Positions 42,502 through 50,000 of a stretch of 64,000 nucleotides of DNA are shown one piece after another; position 1 is the stretch's first letter; every line of letters begins with the position of its first letter. The position numbers were made by a program, and so were the translations under genes. Origin of the DNA: a virus; the IMG/VR virus record IMGVR_UViG_3300044712_000557, positions 1 to 64,000 of that record, one strand, 5' to 3'. Under the pieces are notes generated by a model that was not told where the DNA came from, did no database searches, and worked only from the letters and a program-made list of their open reading frames with translations.

Positions 42502-43020
42502 ATGGCCTCAAAATGGAAGACTCTCAGCGGGGAGAACATCGCTGACATCGTGCAGTTCCTGAAGGACTCTAACCGCCATGGTCAGATCCTTCACGTTGGT
42601 ACAGACTCGCTGCAGACTGGAAGGTACACGCAGTTTGTGACTGTCGTGGTCCTGCTGAACCCCAGGCGTGATGGGGTGGGATCTGGCGGCAGGGTCTTTT
42701 ATCAGAGAGACATCGTTCCCCGCATCAACTCACTACGCGAGCGGCTTACTAAGGAAGTTTGGAAGTCGCTCGACCTTGCCATGCAACTGCCTGAGTTTGA
42801 CTTGACTGTGCATATCGATGCCAACCCATCGGAGAAGCATATGTCCAGCAAGTACCTGCAGGAGCTGGTTGGGATGGTCGTAGGGCAAGGGTTCAAGGCG
42901 CTGTGGAAGCCAGATAGCTGGGCCGCAACGCATGCCGCCGACCACGTCGTACGAATCAAAGGGAGACTGCCGAGCACTGGTGCTCAACTGGGCTTGAACC
43001 CCAGGGTAGCCACTGGCTAG
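42502..43020 (+). CDS. YkuK/DUF458-like RNase H-fold protein, 172 aa
   Basis: HVGTDSLQTGRYTQFVTVVV, TVHIDANPSEKHMSSKYLQE and GFKALWKPDSWAATHAADHV are the blocks of the YkuK family, which has an RNase H-like fold. Activity is unproven. The last 59 bases lie inside tRNA-Ser(TGA), so its C-terminus (GRLPSTGAQLGLNPRVATG) is encoded by tRNA sequence. Confidence 0.8.
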   Translation: MASKWKTLSGENIADIVQFLKDSNRHGQILHVGTDSLQTGRYTQFVTVVVLLNPRRDGVGSGGRVFYQRDIVPRINSLRERLTKEVWKSLDLAMQLPEFDLTVHIDANPSEKHMSSKYLQELVGMVVGQGFKALWKPDSWAATHAADHVVRIKGRLPSTGAQLGLNPRVATG

Positions 43021-43047
43021 GGGTTCGATCCCTCCAGTCTCCGCCAC
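42962..43047 (+). tRNA. tRNA-Ser(TGA)
   Basis: GGAGACT/AGTCTCC acceptor, G73, CCA. D stem GAGC/GCTC, anticodon stem CTGGG/CCCAG, loop CTTGAAC, long variable arm. Overlaps the end of the YkuK-like gene. Confidence 0.88.
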
Positions 43048-43145
43048 TCTAAGAGCGCCACAAACTATCTGGTTCCAATGGGGTCTACGTTGTGGCCCGG
43101 CGCTGAACCCTGCAATCCCCTCTAAGCGGGGAATAATGTCCGCAT

Positions 43146-43182
43146 CCCCCTGGGAAGCTTAGCTCTGCAGGGGGCTTTCCTT
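43146..43182 (+). terminator. Terminator-like hairpin
   Basis: CCCCCTG (43146-43152) pairs with CAGGGGG (43168-43174), followed by CTTTCCTT. A second hairpin CCCC-TCTAAGC-GGGG and a GCCACAA/TTGTGGC stem lie upstream (43048-43135) in the otherwise empty stretch after tRNA-Ser(TGA). Confidence 0.55.
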
Positions 43183-43193
43183 ACTGAGGCGTA

Positions 43194-43622
43194 ATGCTTG
43201 TTGGAATAGTCGGCGTCGAAGCAGCAAAGCTGGACGCCCCAACCAAAGAGAGAGCGCTGATCAGGCTAGAGCAGATCATCTCTAGCCCACATACATCTCT
43301 CGTCGTGAGCGGGCATTGCCATCTAGGGGGGATTGACATACTCGCCGAGGAGACAGCAGCAAGGCTAGGCAAGCCTTTCCTGATCTTCCCTCCCAAGAAC
43401 TTGCAGTGGTCCACTGGCTACATGCCTCGCAATCTACAGATCGTCAAGTTCAGCGATGTCGTCATCTGCCTAACGGTCAAGGAGCTTCCTGAAGGCTACG
43501 ACGGGATGCGCTTCGACCTCTGCTACCATTGCGGGACTAAGGAGCATATCAAGAGCGGGGGATGCTGGACCGTCAAGCAGGCAATCAAGGCAGGAAAGAA
43601 GGGACGCGTAGAGGTCATATGA
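43194..43622 (+). CDS. SLOG/DprA-like nucleotide-binding protein, 142 aa
   Basis: VGIVGVEAAKLDAPTKERAL, SLVVSGHCHLGGIDILAEET and GKPFLIFPP follow the Rossmann-like SLOG fold (DUF2493/YspA-like), with a zinc-type tail CYHCGTKEHIKSGGCWT. SLOG proteins bind nucleotides or their derivatives. Possible role in sensing a nucleotide signal; unknown. Confidence 0.65.
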   Translation: MLVGIVGVEAAKLDAPTKERALIRLEQIISSPHTSLVVSGHCHLGGIDILAEETAARLGKPFLIFPPKNLQWSTGYMPRNLQIVKFSDVVICLTVKELPEGYDGMRFDLCYHCGTKEHIKSGGCWTVKQAIKAGKKGRVEVI

Positions 43623-43942
43623 GCGATGACTTGGATTACGAACAGTTAGACCCTGGGATCATAGGACTCGTAGCTCTCCTGCGCGCCCATGGGTTCGAAA
43701 CGACTGACTCTGGCGATGGAGTGAGCAAGAAGGCCAAGGGGATCGATGATGCATTGCCCTACCCTCACGTCTTCTGCGTGGTCGACCCAGATAGACTCGT
43801 CATCGAGGCTAAGAGAGCTTGGCACACGTTGAACGTCTATCCAGAGTACGAAGATCTCTCTATCGAGGCTAGCTACAGCCCCGATGACAACGCTGCGATT
43901 CTTGCCATCTATGGCAACGTCGTCTCTGGTGGGAGCTTGTAG
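43619..43942 (+). CDS. Hypothetical protein, 107 aa
   Basis: Acidic protein with GIIGLVALLRAHGFETTDSGDG and ALPYPHVFCVVDPDRLVIEA, a pattern common to small phage proteins. Its last 15 bases are the 5' acceptor strand of tRNA-Ser(GGA). Confidence 0.6.
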   Translation: MSDDLDYEQLDPGIIGLVALLRAHGFETTDSGDGVSKKAKGIDDALPYPHVFCVVDPDRLVIEAKRAWHTLNVYPEYEDLSIEASYSPDDNAAILAIYGNVVSGGSL

Positions 43943-43999
43943 GACAGAGGCGGGCTTGGAAAGCTCGCCGTTCGGGTTCGACTCCCGATCCCACCGCCA
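43928..43999 (+). tRNA. tRNA-Ser(GGA), short variable loop
   Basis: GGTGGGA/TCCCACC acceptor, G73, CCA. Anticodon stem CGGGC/GCTCG, loop TTGGAAA, five-base variable loop, reduced D arm. The 5' end is shared with the coding region upstream. Confidence 0.78.
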
Positions 44000-44066
44000 C
44001 TCTCGTGGCCATGATAGTTATCGTGGCCATGTTCGAAGTTACTGAACGATCCGCGAAGTTGAACAT

Positions 44067-44143
44067 GTGGATGTCGCCAAGAGGCTCAAGGCGCTAGGCT
44101 GCAACCCTAGTATTCGGTGGTTCAAATCCACTCATCCACTCCA
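44067..44143 (+). tRNA. tRNA-Cys(GCA)
   Basis: GTGGATG/CATCCAC acceptor, T73, CCA. D stem GCC/GGC, anticodon stem CTAGG/CCTAG, loop CTGCAAC, T arm GGTGG-TTCAAAT-CCACT. Confidence 0.9.
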
Positions 44144-44144
44144 C

Positions 44145-44219
44145 AGGGCCTTGGCCGAGAGGACTAGGCAGCGGGCTTTGACCCCGCTAAGACAGGTTCG
44201 ATTCCTGTAGGCCCTGCCA
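44145..44219 (+). tRNA. tRNA-Gln(TTG)
   Basis: AGGGCCT/AGGCCCT acceptor, G73, CCA. D stem GCC/GGC, anticodon stem GCGGG/CCCGC, loop CTTTGAC, T arm ACAGG-TTCGATT-CCTGT. Last tRNA of the array. Confidence 0.9.
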
Positions 44220-44242
44220 ACCTCCCAGAAAGAAGGCTATAC

Positions 44243-44413
44243 GTGTCTGCTGTGTCTGGCCCCGTTGATATGAGGATGCGTCTCTCTGAGCTAGAGAATG
44301 AATGGATGGACCGCGATACGATCTCGCTGGGGTTCCTGGCGAGGGCGCTGTTCCTGATAGCCGCGATCCTCATCTTGATCCTAGAGTCTATGCAGGAGAA
44401 GCAGTATGTGTGA
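44243..44413 (+). CDS. Single-pass membrane protein, 56 aa
   Basis: GTG 44243 follows AAGAAGG. Charged N-terminal part (SELENEWMDRDTISL) and FLARALFLIAAILILILES as membrane span near the C-terminus. Unknown. Confidence 0.5.
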   Translation: MSAVSGPVDMRMRLSELENEWMDRDTISLGFLARALFLIAAILILILESMQEKQYV

Positions 44414-44759
44414 AGACTGCGTCGAAGCCGATGCGGAGCGTGATCGACTGGAGTTAGAGCGTCAGCTAGTCGACCTTCTTGAGAAGTACGAAGCTGCCAA
44501 CAGCAAGCTTGAATCTGCCGAGTCTAGAGCTTCTACCCTGGAGGCTGCCCTGCGAGGCGTACACGGGGTCGTACTTGACGATGGCTATGAGGTCAATGTA
44601 GCCGACCTAAAGGGACGCCTAGACGAGATCGCCGATCTCCATCAGCCGTTAGAGCTTCACGGGGAGATCCTCGTAGACAACTGTGGTCGGTCGAAGTGTG
44701 GGGGGTGCCTAGGAGTTTGGCCCTGCGCGACTGATAGTCTTCTCCACCGAGAGCCTTAA
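44406..44759 (+). CDS. Coiled-coil protein with Cys ends, 117 aa
   Basis: MCEDCVEADAERDRLELERQ, heptads through residue 55, then a beta part and CGRSKCGGCLGVWPC. The short coiled coil and metal knuckles recall the gene at 31227. Last rightward gene. Confidence 0.55.
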   Translation: MCEDCVEADAERDRLELERQLVDLLEKYEAANSKLESAESRASTLEAALRGVHGVVLDDGYEVNVADLKGRLDEIADLHQPLELHGEILVDNCGRSKCGGCLGVWPCATDSLLHREP

Positions 44760-44912
44760 TCCGCACCTCGCCCCCTCCTTTTCGTAGATCGATCAGGCCC
44801 GCATGATATGTGGGCCTCATTCGATAGGCGAAATCGTCTACGATACACATCCAATATCGGAGTGTACATCCTCAGCGAGGCGCATTAGCGGAGAACTCTT
44901 GCTAAGCGGCAA
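44760..44912. other. Convergent intergenic region
   Basis: No gene. Contains TCGTAGA pairing with TCTACGA and a GCCCGCA-TGATA-TGTGGGC hairpin (about 44797-44815), possibly a first, weaker terminator. Confidence 0.4.
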
Positions 44913-44945
44913 GGGGCGGGAAGAGGGATCCTCCCGCCCCTTTTT
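44913..44945 (+). terminator. Rho-independent terminator for the rightward block
   Basis: GGGGCGGGA (44913-44921) pairs perfectly with TCCCGCCCC (44932-44940), followed by TTTTT. It separates the rightward array from the leftward late genes ending at 44947. Confidence 0.88.
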
Positions 44946-44946
44946 A

Positions 44947-45180
44947 CTATCGTCGTGGACCGTTGACGATAATAGGCCCCGGTCGATGCTGGGTCTTGTC
45001 GAATGGAGATTCCTTGGGGGCATAGATTCCACCACCGCCCATCGGATTCCCATCCCTGTCCAGTAGAATCTCAGTACCCCCAGGCAACGTAACCTTGCTG
45101 CCCCTGATGGCGTCCAAGACCTTCCTGATTGGGCCGCTCTTGATGAACGCGCGCAGGATGTCGCCTAGTGGGAATCCCAT
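44947..45180 (-). CDS. Hypothetical protein, 77 aa
   Basis: Last late gene. Basic start (MGFPLGDILRAFIKSGPIRK), Gly-rich middle and ...VNGPRR end. Not recognised. Confidence 0.6.
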   Translation of the reverse strand: MGFPLGDILRAFIKSGPIRKVLDAIRGSKVTLPGGTEILLDRDGNPMGGGGIYAPKESPFDKTQHRPGPIIVNGPRR

Positions 45181-45181
45181 C

Positions 45182-45226
45182 TCAGCAGCCCTTGCCCTTC
45201 TTGCCCTTGCCCTTACTCTTCTTCAT
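45182..45226 (-). CDS. Lys/Gly-rich micro-ORF, 14 aa
   Basis: MKKSKGKGKKGKGC, preceded by GAGGTGCGAG. The composition matches the start of the 35 aa gene at 45440 and other KG-rich tails of this block, so it may be real, but it is very short. Confidence 0.3.
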   Translation of the reverse strand: MKKSKGKGKKGKGC

Positions 45227-45234
45227 CTCGCACC

Positions 45235-45429
45235 TCACCACTTCTCGATAGCCTTGAGAAGCTTCTTCTTACGCTTCTCTTTCTTGATGACCTTCTCGTC
45301 ATCCTGCTCCTCATCGAGGAGCCCCATGTCGCCCGTCACTTTGGCGACCTTCTTCTTGGGCATTGAGCTGGCCTTACCGGCTAGCTCCCCTTCCGGCCCG
45401 AAGATCTCCTCTGCTAGACTCTTTACCAT
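45235..45429 (-). CDS. Hypothetical charged protein, 64 aa
   Basis: MVKSLAEEIFGPEGELAGKA, acidic middle and very basic C-terminus (KVIKKEKRKKKLLKAIEKW). Possibly a small virion or DNA-binding protein. Unknown. Confidence 0.55.
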   Translation of the reverse strand: MVKSLAEEIFGPEGELAGKASSMPKKKVAKVTGDMGLLDEEQDDEKVIKKEKRKKKLLKAIEKW

Positions 45430-45439
45430 GTTCTAGTCC

Positions 45440-45547
45440 TCAGCACTTGCAGGACGACTTGCCACAAGAGCAGGAACGAGTCTGCCCGCCCGACTTACTG
45501 CCGCCCTTGCTTGCTGCTGCCTTGACCTTCGATGCGCCCTTGCCCAT
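45440..45547 (-). CDS. Basic Cys-rich peptide, 35 aa
   Basis: GAGGAGACGAAA precedes ATG 45547. MGKGASKVKAAASKGGSKSG followed by SCSCGKSSCKC: a KG-rich arm with five cysteines at the end. Unknown; small virion-associated or DNA-contacting peptide possible. Confidence 0.5.
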   Translation of the reverse strand: MGKGASKVKAAASKGGSKSGGQTRSCSCGKSSCKC

Positions 45548-45558
45548 TTTCGTCTCCT

Positions 45559-46161
45559 CTACTGGTTAAACCGAAACGCCGAAAGCATCCTTCTGATGCT
45601 GGCATCATCGTACTGCGGTGCGACTGCCGAAGTCTGCGTAGCTGGAACCAATGGTGTCTCTTCGCGCATTAGGCCCTGGAGCATCTTCGCAATGCGGTCT
45701 TGATGGGCCGCATCTGGTACGGAGAACTCAGGGCTTAGCTCGTCAGCAAACGGCTGCCCAGGCGCAGTCACATCAGCAATTGTACCACCCACCGTGTTGA
45801 CGTAGCCCTGAGCGCTAGGAGCCACTCCCCCAGCCCTGCGTGTCTTTCCAGGGCCGGCGTTGTAGGCAGACACAGCCTGCCTAGGATCCTTGAAGCTGTG
45901 TAGCATCTTGGCGATGTATCCCCCAGCCGCGTCGATAGCCTTGTCGGGATCCAGCATGTCACGATGCGCGTAGCCCATCTCCTTAGCGGCTGCAGGATGC
46001 ACCTGGAAGAGCCCCAGGGCCTTCCCCTGGTCACCAACGACACTAGGATCCCCCTGGCTCTCTCTCATGGCGATTGCGTACAGCAGAGACGCGGGAATGC
46101 CCAGGGGCTTCGCAGCCCTGCGGGCCATCTCTACGAGTTGATTCTGAGGGATCTCAGGCAT
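45559..46161 (-). CDS. Soluble lytic transglycosylase (SLT) domain protein, 200 aa
   Basis: LLYAIAMRESQGDPSVVG carries the catalytic glutamate (E34), ALGLFQVHPAAAKEM and QAVSAYNAGPGKTRR are the other SLT blocks. It cuts peptidoglycan, most likely as a virion enzyme for DNA entry since it lies among structural genes; no holin is seen. The C-terminal 70 residues are unrelated. Confidence 0.87.
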   Translation of the reverse strand: MPEIPQNQLVEMARRAAKPLGIPASLLYAIAMRESQGDPSVVGDQGKALGLFQVHPAAAKEMGYAHRDMLDPDKAIDAAGGYIAKMLHSFKDPRQAVSAYNAGPGKTRRAGGVAPSAQGYVNTVGGTIADVTAPGQPFADELSPEFSVPDAAHQDRIAKMLQGLMREETPLVPATQTSAVAPQYDDASIRRMLSAFRFNQ

Positions 46162-46164
46162 TAC

Positions 46165-46392
46165 TTACGCTCCAAAGAGGTCGGCCGCGAAGCTGTCACG
46201 TCCAACGGCCTTCGCCTTCTTCTTGCCCTTCTTCTTCGCCTTCTTCTTGTCGCTCTTCCCGGTGACCGGTGCGCTCTTGTGCTTGCTGTTGTAGATAGCA
46301 GCGGCCTTCGACTGAGCAGCATCGTACTCTGGAGAATCGACTGGCGCTCCCTGTGCGAACTTGTTCCTCATCGCCTCGTATGCCTTTGGCAT
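46165..46392 (-). CDS. Lys-rich hypothetical protein, 75 aa
   Basis: MPKAYEAMRNKFAQGAPVDS then a KKKAKKKGKKKAKAVGR tail. The N-terminus (YEAMRNKF.......YDAAQSKAAAIYN) is a pattern common in small phage late proteins of unknown function. Confidence 0.6.
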   Translation of the reverse strand: MPKAYEAMRNKFAQGAPVDSPEYDAAQSKAAAIYNSKHKSAPVTGKSDKKKAKKKGKKKAKAVGRDSFAADLFGA

Positions 46393-46402
46393 CTCCGTCC
46401 TC

Positions 46403-46669
46403 CTACAAAGTGAACTTGTGCTCTCCACCATGAGCACGATTTAGGTGGCAGTAGTACTCCGAATAGTGAGCGTTCTGGTCAGGGTTCTTCGCATCGCACT
46501 TGGCCAGAGACTCGTAGAGAGCCTTATCCTCTGCCTCTCTACGCTTGCGATCCTTGCGATCTTCCAGATACCACTTAGGAAGGTAGTACGGAAGCCCGAT
46601 GGTGAGCGCGAATAGGGCCTTCCCCCACTGTTTCTTGGTTGGCGGACGGAACGTATCTAGAGATCCCAT
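46403..46669 (-). CDS. Hypothetical protein, 88 aa
   Basis: Short hydrophobic stretch (WGKALFALTIGLPYYLPKWY) followed by a charged helix and C/H residues (KCDAKN ... YYCHLNRAHGGEH). Unknown; membrane contact possible. Confidence 0.6.
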   Translation of the reverse strand: MGSLDTFRPPTKKQWGKALFALTIGLPYYLPKWYLEDRKDRKRREAEDKALYESLAKCDAKNPDQNAHYSEYYCHLNRAHGGEHKFTL

Positions 46670-47047
46670 TTAGCCCTTCTTCCCTACTCTGTCCATTATA
46701 ATCTTAGCTCTAGAGCTAGGTGCCTGGACTGTCTTTCCAGAGGCATCTTTACGCCAGCCTAGGCCAAAATTCCCATCTTTCCCATTGGAATACGCCTTCT
46801 TCAGCTCGTCTGGAGAGAATTGAGCAGCGGTAGGATCTACCTTCGATCCATCTGGCTTCTCTAGCCACCAATGGGTCATGTCGCGTCCCTTGGAATCCTT
46901 CCCTAGGTTCGCCACCTTTGGCTTCAGAGTGCGCCCTGTGAGCCACCACGTCGCTTCAGCGGCTGCGTAGCAGTGCCCGGCGGTTGAATGGTCATCCGGC
47001 GTGCGTAGACTCCTCCACTGAGGATTCAAGAGATCCGGGGTGAGCAC
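46670..47047 (-). CDS. Conserved hypothetical, papain-like residues, 125 aa
   Basis: GHCYAAAEATWWL, MTHWWLEKPDGSKVDPTAAQFSPDEL: a Cys, a His and an Asp in the order of papain-fold hydrolases, with DPTA-QF conserved-looking. GTG 47047 is used; there is no good alternative. Enzymatic function is inferred only from the residue order. Confidence 0.5.
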   Translation of the reverse strand: MLTPDLLNPQWRSLRTPDDHSTAGHCYAAAEATWWLTGRTLKPKVANLGKDSKGRDMTHWWLEKPDGSKVDPTAAQFSPDELKKAYSNGKDGNFGLGWRKDASGKTVQAPSSRAKIIMDRVGKKG

Positions 47048-47070
47048 CGACTCGACCTTCTTCGCTACGG

Positions 47071-50000
47071 CTACTTCGCTTTTGGGCCGCTACCGCTTCC
47101 CTTCGGCTTCCCCAGAGCCGTACGGCTGTAGTACTTGCTCTGAGTCTCGAAGGCACCGCGAGGACGATTCGGATACGACGGCCTGTTGCGCGACACGACG
47201 GCCGTAGATACGCTACTGAGCCCGGTCTTGACGCCCGGTTCTACGGTATGGCCTGGGAAGAGAGCCTTCAGCTCGTCTACGAGTTCTCCAGGCTGATAGA
47301 ACTTCTGGAACGTCCTCGTATCCTTCGCGCCATCCTTAGGTGGCGGTCCCATGAGGACGCCATCAAAGATTGGCTCGCCGCCCATGTTCTTTTCTGCGCG
47401 CACAGCAACGTACATCTTGTCCTTCGCGCGGCCCATCGCCTCGATCCACATCGAGTGGCGCATGTTTGGCGGGATCACGTTACCAACGAAGGTGTTCGTT
47501 ACGATGTCGGCCATGCCTTCTGGCTTCGTTGGGCTGTGAGTAGGATCGTAGCCCTTCACGTTTGCCGCGCCCGCCTCCTCGTAGTGCTTGAGGTCGGCTC
47601 CCTTGCCGGATCCCCAGTCGAATACGGTCTTGCCCTTGATGGCCTCGCCGATAGCTTTCGCATGCGACGAAGATCCAGAACGAGCCATAGCCGTACGGCC
47701 AGCGTTCGCTACAACCTGCTCCTCAGTGTACTTGCGAGGGTTCCATTCCTTGCTGTATGGCACCGGGCGACCGTACTGCTTTGGAAGCTCAGATAGGGAA
47801 GCCTGAGAAGGAGCCTTGCGCAGTGGGATCGTCTTCTTGTCAGGCTCAGCTACGCCGAGAGACTTCGCAGCCGCCTTGCGCATCTGAGTGAGCGTGTCCT
47901 CAGAGAATGGAGACTTGTCGGGCGCTGCCTCTGGGGCATTGCCGGCCATGAAATCTCTGACGACATTCTTATCGGCCTGATTGGAGTCGTGCCCACCCTT
48001 ATACTCAGCCATCATCTTGTTGATGTACGGCATATCGAACTTGAATTGGATCTTCTGCTGCTTAATGAACTTCCCATTCTTGTCCCAGATGCGTCGGTCG
48101 GTCAGCAGCTTCTCATAGCCGGGCCAGTTGCGCATACGTTCGAACGGGGGCTTGACGCCACGCTGCTTACATAGCGCATCCAGCTTCTTTAAGTCGCCCT
48201 GCCACTCATCGATGAAGATCTCGACTGGAGCGGTGTCGATACGCTCCTGGCGATCCTTGGCATCCAGCTTGTCCCACGCCTCCTTGAGCAGGCGACTCTC
48301 AGCGTAGGCCTGTGGGTTCTTGGCTCCCTTCGCTGTTCCCTCGGCGATCTTAGCCGCCATCGTCTTCGCGTCGATCTTCGGGAGATGCTGCTCGCTGAAC
48401 TGGTCAAAGGCAACCTTCTCAGGGTCGAGGCCGACCTTCTCGCCAGTCTTAGCGCTCCTCCAGTTCTGCTCTTCAGAGTAGTCCTTCCAGTTCTCCATGC
48501 GGTTGACTAGCTGGTGCTCCCTGCTAAGGCCAGAATCGTGATACGGAATGACGTAGTCGATATCCTTTGAGGCCAGTAGCGCCTTGATATGCTTATCACT
48601 GATCCCGATTGCCTCGACGCCGACATTGTCGTACTTGTCACGCAGTTCATATGCACGCTTCATGTTGCGGATGGACTCGCGCTTATTAAATCTGAGCGAG
48701 CCGTCCGGGTTGAAGCCGTCACCCTCGGGGATGACGCTGCAATTGATCATCTCGTTCGTGTCCTTCATGGACTCGACGTACTCGATCTCCTTGGTGTAAG
48801 CCTGACCCTTGAGGCCACGCAGAGCCTTGTCCATTACGGCCTGCATCTTGTCGAGTAGATGCGGAACCTCAAAGTCAGACCAAGAGTTGGAGCGAGCGCC
48901 AGAGTAGCGGTTCATCTTGTCGATCTGACTCTGCTTCATGCTGAGATACTCGCCCTTGTACTCAGCTCGTCCGATAGGCACCTTGGCGTTCAGGCCAGCA
49001 AATGCAGCAGACAGAACAGCGTACTGCTCTGGGTCATCTACGAACATCTTGTTGCGGCCTTCCTGCGTCAGGGCTAGCTTAGCGTTCTCTGCCGTAAGTT
49101 GTGCGATCTGGCCCTTGCCCTTGCCAGTCTTAATCTCGTAGCCCTCAATGGCCTTATTGATCGCCGTGTCCATCTTGATGCGACGGGACTCGACGTAGCA
49201 AGGTCCGCAGTTAACTTCGTGGCCCTTGTCCTCAAGCATGCGTCGGATCTTCAAGATGTCATCTGCCTCAAGCATCTTGCCGCGCGCCTTCTGGATGGCG
49301 TCAACAGTGTCCGACAGCTTATAGCGGCGACGGCACATCGTCGTGTAGTCCTCGCTCACCGGGTAACGAGGATCGCCATTCTTCTTGATGCCAGTGGCAC
49401 CGTTGAGTGCGACGAAATCGAGCCGATCAGGATCGGCATTGACTGCAGCCGCAACGCTACGGAGGTCAGCCTCAAATGACTGCATCTGCTTTTCCGTAAA
49501 GGCCTTGACCTTCTTATTGGCCTTGCGAGCAGCATACATCGTTTCGTTCACGGTACGAGTGGAGTACTTAGCGGGCGCTACCGCCCCTCGCGTCATGACC
49601 ACGCCATTCTTCTGGACCACGCCCTCGCCCTTAGATCCAGCGTTGAACAGCGGCTCATCAGCGGGAGACTGCTTGCCCATACGAGGCTTCAAGTCCGTCT
49701 TCTGAGTCTCCAGAAGCCCCTTCTGCCCAGAGCGCGGCTGCGCAATGTTGCCAGCTCGTTCTAGCATCGACCCAGTAGAGCTGCGTAGAGGCTTCGGGCC
49801 TACGCTAGCCTTCGGTTCGATTCCATAGGCCTCGTATCCCTTCGCCTTCATGCCCGCATTCGAAGCTTCGCGCTCGAATGCCTTGCCAGTGCTCATGCTC
49901 TCAAAGATGGACTCTGGATCTGGATGAACTGCGCGCAGAGCTGTCGTGAAGAAGTCACTGACCTTCTTGAAGTACTTGCCAATCACGCCCTGTGGCTGCC

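Noticed and set aside
44009-44033. Direct repeat (CGTGGCCATG twice) as an attachment site
   Set aside because: The copies are only 10 bases long and 24 bases apart, and no integrase is encoded in the window.
47248-47796. Rightward ORFs opposite the 2524 aa gene
   Set aside because: They lie fully inside a conserved methyltransferase region read leftward and have no start signals.
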